From NCBI GenBank assembly GCA_021414185.1, contig JAIOOZ010000064.1, positions 1-7,928 on the forward strand: a stretch of DNA of 7,928 nucleotides, written 5' to 3'. This DNA comes from Betaproteobacteria bacterium. Its GTDB lineage: Bacteria; Pseudomonadota; Gammaproteobacteria; Burkholderiales; SG8-41. The position numbers and the translations under genes were made by a program. The notes beneath the pieces were generated by a model that saw nothing but the letters and a program-made list of their open reading frames with translations, was not told the DNA's origin and did not search any database. Positions 1-5,959 of the stretch are shown here, in pieces. The number at the start of each line of letters is the position of its first letter. The first letter of the stretch is position 1.

Positions 1-359
1 AACTCCGGAATATGGTCGGCGATGCGGTCGGCGAAGCGCAGCGCGCCGTCTTCGACCAGCGCCCAGATGGCGGCAGCAGTAATCACCTTGGTATTCGAGA
101 ACAGCAGCCACAGCGTGTCGGCGGTGGCCGCCGCCTTCGGACTCGTTGACGCGCTGCCGAACGATTCATAAAGCGCGAGCTGACCGTGCCGCGCCAGCGC
201 AATCTGCGCGCCCGGATAGCGGCCCTCGTCAACGTGCGATTGGATCACCGCGCGCAGACGCGCGAGCGCGGGCTCGTGAAAACCCAGCGCAGCGGGGCTC
301 GCCGATGCAAGCGGGAAACCGGCGGCGCCGGTTTTGGGAGTGGCGGTCAGATCGTTCAT
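1..359 (-). CDS. Serine beta-lactamase/esterase-family hydrolase, N-terminal part (runs off left edge)
   Basis: Only the first 119 codons are in the window. They match the start of the class C beta-lactamase-like serine hydrolase family (penicillin-binding-protein fold; includes EstB-type esterases). Around residues 33-65 is a typical helix followed by a PGAQIALARHGQ strand region. Residues 82-105 carry the active-site helix with an S-x-x-K motif (S88-N-T-K91), the nucleophile and general base of this family. The ATG at 359-357 is preceded by a good Shine-Dalgarno sequence (GAGGAGA, 368-374, spacing 8). There is no obvious signal peptide, so a cytoplasmic esterase or amidase is more likely than a resistance beta-lactamase. 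It lies 26 bp downstream of a TctC gene and is probably cotranscribed with it and the dioxygenase. The substrate is unknown, and the later Y-x-N and KTG-like motifs are outside the window. Confidence 0.85.
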   Translation of the reverse strand, partial: MNDLTATPKTGAAGFPLASASPAALGFHEPALARLRAVIQSHVDEGRYPGAQIALARHGQLALYESFGSASTSPKAAATADTLWLLFSNTKVITAAAIWALVEDGALRFADRIADHIPE

Positions 360-385
360 GGTGAATTTCTCCTCGGTGGCGGCAG

Positions 386-1357
386 TTATTCGACGCGCAG
401 GCCGATGTCCTTGATGAGTTTCCCCATCTTGGCGACGTCGGCCCTGATGGCCTCGGCGAACTGCTCCGGCGTGCTGCCCACCATCTCGACCCCGCTTTTC
501 AGAAACTGATCCTTGATTTCGGGCTTGGCGAGAAATTTCAGGATCTCCTGGTTGAGCCGCGCGATGATGGGCCTGGGTGTCTTGTCGCCCACCGCAAAAA
601 TGCCCGTCATGCCGATCGATTCGTAACCCGGCAGGCCTGAAGCCGCCATCGTCGGCAGGCCCGGCGCCAGCGCGGTCGGTTCCAGACTTGTAACCGCCAG
701 CGCGCGCAATCTGCCCGCTTTGACCTGCGGCGCAATCAGCCCGGCATCGAAAATCGCCATCTGCACTTCGCCGCCCATCATGGCGGAGATCGCGGGTTGA
801 TTGCCCTGATAAGGCACGTGCACGATGTTCACGCCGGCCATCGCTTTCAGCAACTCGGAGGCAAGTTGCGTCGTGGAGCCGACGCCTGGCGAAGAATAAT
901 TAAGCTTGCCCGGATTGGCCTTGGCGTAGGCGATGAGTTCCTGCACCGACTGCGCCGGCACCGCGGGATGCACGGCAAGGATGTTGACTTCGCGCACGAT
1001 GAGCGAGATCGGCAGAAAATCCTTCACCGGGTCGTAAACCGTTTTGCGCAACAACGGCCCGATCCAGAACGCCCCGCCCTGTACGGTGAGCGTATAACCG
1101 TCGGGCGGCGCCTTCACCGCGGCCTCGCCGGCGAGCACGCCGGTGCCCTTGTTGTCGATGACGATCTGCTGGCCCAGCGGGCCCGCGATGCCCTGCGCGA
1201 GAATGCGCGCAATGAAATCGCTGCCGCCGCCCGCCGCCGCGGTGATGATTTTAATGATGCGGTTGGGATATTCCTGGCCGCACGCAGGCCCCGCGCACAG
1301 CGCCAGCAGAACCAGCGCGGCAATTGCCGCCAGCCCGCGCGAAAACTTTATCTCCAT
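386..1357 (-). CDS. Tripartite tricarboxylate transporter (TctC/Bug) family periplasmic binding protein
   Basis: A 323-residue protein of normal family length. An N-terminal Sec signal (basic start, hydrophobic stretch about residues 9-22, probable cleavage before QEYP) sends it to the periplasm. Family landmarks in order: the first ligand loop with GGGSD near residue 43, LGQQIVIDN, PPDGYTL, YDPVKDFLPIS, the second ligand loop SSPGVGSTTQLASE, HVPYQG, and the C-terminal TPEQF segment. The first loop reads TAAAGGGSD, so the usual proline before the glycine run is missing; the effect on ligand choice is unknown. The ATG at 1357 has a GGGAGGA ribosome site just upstream (1361-1367). The gene is 30 bp downstream of the dioxygenase and 26 bp upstream of the serine hydrolase, so it is probably in their operon. 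Family members bind carboxylates, amino acids or aromatic acids; the ligand here cannot be named. No TctA/TctB partners are nearby. Confidence 0.93.
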   Translation of the reverse strand: MEIKFSRGLAAIAALVLLALCAGPACGQEYPNRIIKIITAAAGGGSDFIARILAQGIAGPLGQQIVIDNKGTGVLAGEAAVKAPPDGYTLTVQGGAFWIGPLLRKTVYDPVKDFLPISLIVREVNILAVHPAVPAQSVQELIAYAKANPGKLNYSSPGVGSTTQLASELLKAMAGVNIVHVPYQGNQPAISAMMGGEVQMAIFDAGLIAPQVKAGRLRALAVTSLEPTALAPGLPTMAASGLPGYESIGMTGIFAVGDKTPRPIIARLNQEILKFLAKPEIKDQFLKSGVEMVGSTPEQFAEAIRADVAKMGKLIKDIGLRVE

Positions 1358-1387
1358 GACTCCTCCCGGAAAACTGTTTTTATCGTT

Positions 1388-2353
1388 TCAAACACCTTCG
1401 AGTATCGGCGTCCCTTTGCATTGCGTGCGATGCATGATGCGCCGCGTCGCGGGGTCGAGCGCGTCGCGGCGATGCATCGCGCAGCGGTTGTCCCAGATCA
1501 GGATGTCGCCCAGCTTCCATTGATGGTGCCAGGTGAATTCCGGCCGCGTAGCGTGCGCCCACAGCGCATCGAGCAGTTCTGCGGATTCTGCCAGCGGCAA
1601 GCCGTTGATATAAGCATGCGGCCGGCGGCCGAGATACAGCGCGCTGCGCCCGGTTTCCGGGTGCTTGCGAATAATCGGATGGCTGGGGCCGGGACTTTCG
1701 CGAATGTCCTGCTCGGCCAGAAAACCCGGCCGCAGTTGGCCGCCCGATGTGTAGCGCTTGTCGTGCTTGATGGTCTTGTGTGCGATCCGGCTGCGCAACG
1801 CTGCGGGCAGCGTATCGAGCGCCGTATACATATTGGCGAAGCCGGTAGCGCCGCCGGTCGGCGGAATTTCCACCGCATAAAGAATGCTGCAGCTCGGCGG
1901 CACATCGTTAAAGCAGCTGTCGGTGTGCCACACCGCTTCGCCGTCGCCGAGGCCGCCGATGGCCACGCCGTTTTCGATCACGTTGGAAATGATCGCGAGT
2001 TCCGGGTACTGCTCATCGCGCGGTTTCTGCCCGATATGCACCGGGGCCCCCGGCGTGAGTTCGCCGAAACGGCGGCCGAACGCGAGCAGGTCGGCAACCG
2101 TGAGTTGCTGGCCGCGTATCAGCAATACGACGTTGTCCAGAAACGCGGCATGCACCGCGGCAAAAGTGGCCGCGGTTAGCGCTTTGACATCGCCGCATTC
2201 GACCTGCGCGCCGACGGCGGCGCTGACGCGGGTTACATCGATTCCTTGCTCATTTCGCCGGCAGGAGCCGGCGCGGCAGCCGGTGCAGGGGCGGCTGCCG
2301 GCGCGGGAACTGCTGCCGCCGGTTTTGCGGGCGCAGGCGGTTCTTTGCCACAC
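1388..2353 (-). CDS. TauD/TfdA-family Fe(II)/2-oxoglutarate-dependent dioxygenase; start unresolved
   Basis: Members couple 2-oxoglutarate decarboxylation to hydroxylation of a small substrate in the cytoplasm. Numbered from the GTG at 2353, the iron ligands are H143 and D145 (WHTD) and H294 in WDNRCAMH. The RRIMHR segment near 304-309 supplies the 2-oxoglutarate-binding arginine, and PPTGGAT near 165-171 matches the family's conserved Thr region. All catalytic parts are present. The start is the problem. Homology begins near residue 38 (about 2242), as IDVTRVSAAVGAQV, which aligns with the extreme N-terminus of TauD. The preceding 36 or so Arg/Cys-rich residues are an out-of-frame reading of the lipoprotein ORF 2403-2233. 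The GTG at 2353 is the only canonical start upstream of the homology and is doubtful. An ATG at 2253 would give MSK just before the homology but is one base out of frame. The substrate is unknown; taurine is not implied. It lies 30 bp upstream of a TctC gene. Confidence 0.88.
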   Translation of the reverse strand: MWQRTACARKTGGSSSRAGSRPCTGCRAGSCRRNEQGIDVTRVSAAVGAQVECGDVKALTAATFAAVHAAFLDNVVLLIRGQQLTVADLLAFGRRFGELTPGAPVHIGQKPRDEQYPELAIISNVIENGVAIGGLGDGEAVWHTDSCFNDVPPSCSILYAVEIPPTGGATGFANMYTALDTLPAALRSRIAHKTIKHDKRYTSGGQLRPGFLAEQDIRESPGPSHPIIRKHPETGRSALYLGRRPHAYINGLPLAESAELLDALWAHATRPEFTWHHQWKLGDILIWDNRCAMHRRDALDPATRRIMHRTQCKGTPILEGV

Positions 2354-2403
2354 GCGGTTAACAGGAACGTCATGACGGCAGCAGAAAGGAGCAAGGATTT
2401 CAT
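2233..2403 (-). CDS. Small Pro/Ala-rich predicted lipoprotein (56 aa)
   Basis: A short reading frame giving a 56-residue protein. Residues 1-18 are a lipoprotein signal: a lysine at position 2, a hydrophobic core, then the lipobox LTAC with C18 as the acylated residue. G19 follows, not aspartate, which in the E. coli Lol rule favours the outer membrane. Residues 22-49 are almost entirely Pro and Ala, including a repeated PAPAAA unit, and the protein ends EMSKESM. The ATG at 2403 has a good ribosome site (AAGGGA, 2410-2415, spacing 6) and a candidate promoter upstream. Varied synonymous codons in the Pro/Ala stretch argue that this frame is translated. It overlaps the doubtful N-terminal extension of the dioxygenase. 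It could be an independent lipoprotein, or the detached front of a lipoprotein-dioxygenase fusion broken by one missing base. No function can be assigned. Confidence 0.7.
   Translation of the reverse strand: MKSLLLSAAVMTFLLTACGKEPPAPAKPAAAVPAPAAAPAPAAAPAPAGEMSKESM
2257..2307 (-). repeat. Imperfect 18-bp tandem repeat encoding PAPAAA units
   Basis: Within the small lipoprotein ORF, residues 33-49 consist of two PAPAAA hexapeptides and a partial third (PAPAG). The nucleotide units differ at several synonymous positions, so it is an old, selected peptide repeat and not a fresh duplication. It probably forms an extended linker. Length change in steps of 18 bp would keep the frame. Confidence 0.6.
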
Positions 2404-2441
2404 GGGGTTTCCCTTAAGGTAATGCTATTGAGATAACGACG

Positions 2442-2470
2442 ATTATTTTTTGTGCCGCGTTCGCGATCAA
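2442..2470 (-). promoter_or_regulatory. Candidate sigma-70-type promoter for the lipoprotein-dioxygenase-TctC cluster
   Basis: On the minus strand a -35-like TTGATC (2465-2470, 4 of 6 matches) is separated by 17 bp from a -10-like AATAAT (2442-2447, 5 of 6). The predicted transcription start is near 2435, about 30 bp upstream of the lipoprotein ATG at 2403. The stretch is AT-rich against a GC-rich background and lies in the only sizeable gap of the minus-strand block. Assignment is by eye. Confidence 0.5.
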
Positions 2471-2503
2471 AGCAACGCCCGATTTTATCACCGCGAACCC
2501 AGG

Positions 2504-3505
2504 TCAATCTGCTCGAATGTCGGCAGACTTGACGACCTTGGCCCATTTTGCGATTTCCGCATTGATATAGGCTGTGGCCTGGTCAGGCGTGTTGCCCACG
2601 AGCTCGAGCCCGAGTCCGACCAAGCGCTCCTTCATTTCCGGCAGGCGCAGGATGCGGCCGATCTCTTCATTGAGTTGCATTATGGTGGGCCGCGGCGTCG
2701 CCGCCGGCGCGAACGCGGCATACCAGACGTCGACGTCGAAACCCGGCACCCCGCTCTGCGCCACCGTCGGCAGATCGGGCTGGGTAGCCGACCGCTTGCT
2801 GCCCCCGACGGCCAGCGCTCGCAACCGGCCAGTCTTCACGTAGGGTATGACGGAGATTTCGCTGGCGAAGGTGAGCGAGAGCCTGCCGGCAAGCAAGTCG
2901 GTGATTCCCGGTGCGGTCCCCTTGTACGGAACGTGCACGAAATCGACCTTCGTCATCAGCTTCATCAGTTCGACCGCGAGATGCGCCGGGCTGCCGTTGC
3001 CCGAAGATGCGTAGTAAATCTCGCCGGGCCGCGCCTTGGCGAAAGCGAGCAGTTCCTTCACCGAGTGCACCGGCAGCGAAGGATGCACGACCAGCACGTT
3101 GGGCGCGATCACCAGGACCGTGATGGGAGTCAGGGCGCGCACCGGGTCGTACCCCAGATTGCGATGCGAAGACGGAATCACCGCATAGCTGATCGATATC
3201 GCCAGCAGCGTATAGCCGTCGGCGGGCGCCTTGGCGACCATTTCGCTGCCCACCGCGCCGCCGGCGCCGGCGCGATTGTCAACCATCACCTGCTGTCCCC
3301 ACTTGTCGGTGAGTTTCTGGCCGACGATGCGCGAAATGGTGTCGACGCCGCCGCCGGCACCACTGCCCGCAATGATGCGTATCGGCTTTACGGGAAAATC
3401 CTGCGCATAGGAGTTCAGGCATAGTGAGAGTGCTACCGCCAGCGCGCAGCGCGCCCGACGGCAATAGACAGGAACCCGTCCCGACTGCATGGCTGTTTCG
3501 AACAT
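2504..3505 (-). CDS. Tripartite tricarboxylate transporter (TctC/Bug) family periplasmic binding protein
   Basis: A 333-residue protein from the chosen ATG at 3505. The frame stays open to 3637, but that extension overlaps the end of the upstream TctC gene and is Arg-rich. The ATG at 3505 has a GAGG ribosome site 7 bp upstream, whereas the ATG at 3490 has none. Residues 1-34 are a Sec signal with an arginine-rich n-region and probable cleavage after SYA. Family motifs follow: GGGVD in the first ligand loop, WGQQVMVDNRAGAGG, APADGYTLL, YDPVRALTPIT, YASSGNGSPAHLAVE, HVPYKGTAPG, and a C-terminal WAKVVKSADI. The first loop is AGSGAGGGVD, without the common PxxPGGG prolines. It is 28 bp downstream of another TctC gene with different loop residues, so the two probably bind different ligands. 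It is likely the last gene of the 5701-2504 operon. The ligand is unknown. Confidence 0.93.
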   Translation of the reverse strand: MFETAMQSGRVPVYCRRARCALAVALSLCLNSYAQDFPVKPIRIIAGSGAGGGVDTISRIVGQKLTDKWGQQVMVDNRAGAGGAVGSEMVAKAPADGYTLLAISISYAVIPSSHRNLGYDPVRALTPITVLVIAPNVLVVHPSLPVHSVKELLAFAKARPGEIYYASSGNGSPAHLAVELMKLMTKVDFVHVPYKGTAPGITDLLAGRLSLTFASEISVIPYVKTGRLRALAVGGSKRSATQPDLPTVAQSGVPGFDVDVWYAAFAPAATPRPTIMQLNEEIGRILRLPEMKERLVGLGLELVGNTPDQATAYINAEIAKWAKVVKSADIRAD

Positions 3506-3512
3506 TGCTGAA

Positions 3513-3516
3513 CCTC
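3513..3516 (-). promoter_or_regulatory. Ribosome binding site fixing the start of the TctC gene at 3505
   Basis: GAGG on the minus strand lies 7 bp upstream of the ATG at 3505. It supports this start over the longer open frame to 3637 and over the internal ATG at 3490, which has no such sequence. Confidence 0.6.
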
Positions 3517-3533
3517 GGTTCCGTTGCGCGGAC

Positions 3534-4496
3534 TTATTCGGGAGAAATGCCGGCATCCTTGACGACTTTCGCCCAGCGTTTGATTTCGGCCTCCAGAAAC
3601 GCTTTGAACTGCGCGGGCGTATTCGTGGTCGGATCAAGCGCCACGTTCATCAGACGCTCGCGCACTTCGGGCAGACCCACGGCTCTGACCGTCTCGACAT
3701 GCAGCCGCGCAATAATTCCTTGCGGCACGCCGGCGGGCGCCATGATGCCGTACCAATGCGTCACGACGAAACCGGGAAAGCCGCTTTCTTCGAGAGTCGG
3801 CACATCGGGCAAAGCGGCGGCACGCGCGGCGCTTGTCGTCGCCAGCGCGCGCAGGCGGGTAGCCTTTACATGCGGCACCGCTCCCGGCGATGTCGAGAAC
3901 ATGGACTGAATCTGGCCCGCGATTACTTCACCCAGCGCCGGGCCGGTGCCTTTGTACGGCACGTGCGTCATGGTCGTGCCCGACCGCTGCTTGAACAATT
4001 CGCCGACCAGATGGGTCGCCGTTCCATTGCCGCCGGAAGCAAGATTGATTCTCCCTGGCTGGGCCTTTGCCAGCGTGACGAATTCCTTTACCGACTGCGC
4101 GGGCACGCCCGGGTGCGCGACCAGCAGCAAAGGCGTGGTGCCGATCAGCGTAATCGGAGAAAAATCCCTGACTGCATCGTACGGCACGTTCTGGTGGACG
4201 CTGCCATTGATCGCGTGCGGCATATCGCACAAAATCAGCGTGTGGCCGTCAGGCAGCGACTTGGCCACGATATTGGTACCGAGCATTTCGGCCGCGCCGG
4301 GCCGGTTGTCGATGACCAAAGTTTGACCCAGTCCTTCGCCCAGCTTCTGCCCGATTATGCGCGCAGCGGCGTCGGACCCGCCGCCCGGCGACGCCGGAAC
4401 GACCAAGCGGACCGGATGCGCAGGATAGGATTGCGCCGCAGTTGCAACCTGCGATGCAAATGCGATGCCTGTCAGCAAGCGAAACGCTGGATGCAT
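3534..4496 (-). CDS. Tripartite tricarboxylate transporter (TctC/Bug) family periplasmic binding protein
   Basis: A 320-residue protein, full family length. Residues 1-21 are a Sec signal (MHPAFRLLTG..., probable cleavage after ATA or ATAA). The mature protein opens with SYPAHPVRLVVPASPGGGSD, the canonical first ligand loop with its prolines, unlike the other two full-length TctC proteins here. Then come LGQTLVIDNRPGA, LPDGHTLIL, YDAVRDFSPIT, the second loop ASGGNGTATHLVGE, HVPYKGTGPALGE and a C-terminal RWAKVVKDAGI. It would bind an extracytoplasmic ligand, typically a di- or tricarboxylate or another organic acid, for delivery to a TctAB membrane complex, none of which is encoded nearby. 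The ATG is only 8 bp past the PLP-enzyme stop, and its ribosome site overlaps that stop, so translation is probably coupled. A functional link to the PLP enzyme, such as uptake of its substrate, is inference. Confidence 0.94.
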   Translation of the reverse strand: MHPAFRLLTGIAFASQVATAAQSYPAHPVRLVVPASPGGGSDAAARIIGQKLGEGLGQTLVIDNRPGAAEMLGTNIVAKSLPDGHTLILCDMPHAINGSVHQNVPYDAVRDFSPITLIGTTPLLLVAHPGVPAQSVKEFVTLAKAQPGRINLASGGNGTATHLVGELFKQRSGTTMTHVPYKGTGPALGEVIAGQIQSMFSTSPGAVPHVKATRLRALATTSAARAAALPDVPTLEESGFPGFVVTHWYGIMAPAGVPQGIIARLHVETVRAVGLPEVRERLMNVALDPTTNTPAQFKAFLEAEIKRWAKVVKDAGISPE

Positions 4497-4501
4497 GCCG
4501 G

Positions 4502-4506
4502 CCCCT
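4502..4506 (-). promoter_or_regulatory. Ribosome binding site overlapping the upstream stop codon
   Basis: AGGGG on the minus strand sits 5 bp before the TctC ATG at 4496, and its first bases are part of the TAG stop (4507-4505) of the PLP-enzyme gene. This arrangement suggests translational coupling of the two genes. Confidence 0.6.
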
Positions 4507-5701
4507 ATTTGAATTCCAGCACCCAGGCGCGCAACAGCGAAATAGCTTTGTCGACGTCTTCCTCGGTGTTGTAAAGGTGGAAAGAAAAACGCAGGCGGCC
4601 GTGCCGCTGGGAGACTTTCACTCCATTGCCCACGAGATACTCATGCAGGTTTAGGAGCGACGCCGCGTCATATCTGGAGGCGACACCTCCGACCAGCACG
4701 ACCTGCGATAGATCAGGTCCAGCCTGCCCGGCCAGCAGCGGCAGCCCGAGCGCCACGATTCCCCGCGCAAACCGGTTGGCCAATGCGAGTACATGGCGCT
4801 CGATGGCGACCGTCCCCAACTGCAATAGCAGATCGAGCGATACCTCGATGGCGCTCGCCGCGGCGAAGTTATAGGCGCCGAGGTCGAACCGGCGTGCGCC
4901 GCGCATCAGGCGGTAGGAAGCACCGCCTTTGTCCCGCCCGTGCTGATAACCGAGATCGATTCCATAACGCGCCAGATAAGCTGGCTGCATCTTCTCTGCC
5001 ACCTCGTGACGGACATAAAGAAACCCGAATCCATAAAAACCGCATAGATATTTCGAGCTGCTCACTGCCAACCCGTCAAGCTTCTCGGCGTTCACATCGA
5101 GATCGAGCGCGCCGACCGACTGCGCGCCGTCGACGAGAAACAGGATACCGCGCTCGCGGCAGGCTGCACCCAGGGTTTTGAGATCAGTACGCAAACCGGT
5201 CGTGAACGGCACCGAGGATGCAATGACGAGCCTGGTGCGGGCATCGAGCGCCGCGATGATTTTGTCGACGGGCTCGCGATGGTCCTGCGCACGAACCGAG
5301 CGCACTTCAATGCCGTTGCGGTCGCGCATGTTGTATAGCGCGTAAATGCAGTTCGGGTGATCGACGTCGTCACACAACACCGCGTTGTCGCCGGGCTGCC
5401 AGCGGATCGACGCCACGAACGCGTTGAAGCCTTCGGAAACGTTTTTGACGATCGCAATTTCGTCGGGTTTCGCGCGCACCAGCTGCGCAAACTTCGCGCG
5501 CACGCGCTCGATCGTGTCGAGCAACGCCTTCTTGTCTACGCTGCCCTCGATGCACGCGTCGAGATAGGCATCCACCGCGCCGCGGGCTGCCTGCGGAACC
5601 AGGCCACGCGCGGAGGTTTCAAGATAAGTCCAGCGGCGCGCGCCCGGAAATTGACTGCGCGCGGCTGCAAAGGCGGCATCGGCGCCCACAGTATCGTTCA
5701 C
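4505..5701 (-). CDS. Class V aminotransferase-family PLP enzyme (cysteine desulfurase/epimerase-like fold)
   Basis: A 398-residue cytoplasmic protein of fold type I. Numbered from the GTG at 5701: a YLETSARGLVP N-terminal segment near 26-36, a DHPN segment near 114-117 whose histidine should stack on PLP, VDGAQSVGALD with D191 and Q194 contacting the cofactor, and SSSKYLCG with K217 as the Schiff-base lysine. Near the C-terminus, RLRFSFHLYNTEEDVDKAI matches the family's substrate-carboxylate-binding end. The catalytic cysteine loop of NifS/IscS/SufS desulfurases (RxGxHC-like) is not seen, so an aminotransferase, lyase or epimerase role is more likely than sulfur transfer. The frame extends to 5818, but the GTG at 5701 has GGAGAG upstream and the ATG at 5764 has no ribosome site; the extension is Arg-rich and unlike the family. 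It is first in the operon with two TctC genes. The reaction and substrate are not known. Confidence 0.87.
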   Translation of the reverse strand: MNDTVGADAAFAAARSQFPGARRWTYLETSARGLVPQAARGAVDAYLDACIEGSVDKKALLDTIERVRAKFAQLVRAKPDEIAIVKNVSEGFNAFVASIRWQPGDNAVLCDDVDHPNCIYALYNMRDRNGIEVRSVRAQDHREPVDKIIAALDARTRLVIASSVPFTTGLRTDLKTLGAACRERGILFLVDGAQSVGALDLDVNAEKLDGLAVSSSKYLCGFYGFGFLYVRHEVAEKMQPAYLARYGIDLGYQHGRDKGGASYRLMRGARRFDLGAYNFAAASAIEVSLDLLLQLGTVAIERHVLALANRFARGIVALGLPLLAGQAGPDLSQVVLVGGVASRYDAASLLNLHEYLVGNGVKVSQRHGRLRFSFHLYNTEEDVDKAISLLRAWVLEFK

Positions 5702-5705
5702 AAAA

Positions 5706-5711
5706 CTCTCC
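5706..5711 (-). promoter_or_regulatory. Ribosome binding site supporting the GTG start at 5701
   Basis: GGAGAG on the minus strand lies just upstream of GTG 5701-5699, with a GGAG-to-start spacing of 6. It decides against the in-frame ATG at 5764 and the open frame to 5818. Confidence 0.6.
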
Positions 5712-5809
5712 ACAGGGAAGAACAATAAATCAGGACGCTGAAAAGTCCATTGGTGTCGATACATGCAGACACGTGAACCGGGGCGACGCCTGAAGCTTGC
5801 TCGGCATCG

Positions 5810-5830
5810 GCGTTTCACTCGATGAAACGC
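5810..5830. promoter_or_regulatory. 21-bp perfect inverted repeat (8-bp arms, 5-bp centre), possible operator or leader hairpin
   Basis: GCGTTTCA, a 5-base centre CTCGA, then TGAAACGC. The arms are perfectly complementary. It lies in the 258-bp region between the divergent PLP-enzyme and transglycosylase genes, about 15-35 bp downstream of the transcription start predicted from the promoter at 5851-5880. The position suits a repressor operator; as RNA it would form a short leader hairpin. No run of T follows, so an intrinsic terminator is unlikely. No regulator gene is in the window. Confidence 0.45.
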
Positions 5831-5850
5831 TGAACGCTATACGTTGTCCG

Positions 5851-5880
5851 ATTATGGTCAGCGGCCCGCCGCCCTGTCAA
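5851..5880 (-). promoter_or_regulatory. Strong candidate sigma-70-type promoter for the PLP enzyme-TctC-TctC operon
   Basis: On the minus strand a perfect -35 hexamer TTGACA (5875-5880) is followed after 18 bp by CATAAT (5851-5856, 5 of 6). Predicted start is near 5844, giving a leader of about 140 nt before the GTG at 5701. That leader contains the palindrome 5810-5830 and no other gene that I can support. For the divergent transglycosylase gene I see no convincing promoter in 5881-5959. Confidence 0.6.
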
Positions 5881-5959
5881 GGCAACGACCGCGCGGCGCA
5901 GGGACAATCCGGCTTCTCGGATTCCCGTCCCGCGGTTATCATGCGCACCGGATCCGGAA

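Noticed and set aside
797..2179. Long plus-strand open frame (460 codons) opposite the TctC and dioxygenase genes
   Set aside because: Antisense shadow of GC-rich coding DNA: Arg/His-rich, low-complexity translation with no recognisable domain, while the minus strand carries clear protein families.
3489..4574. Plus-strand open frame of 361 codons, and a similar one at 2450-3424
   Set aside because: Both lie opposite well-supported TctC genes and read as Arg-rich, domain-free sequence.
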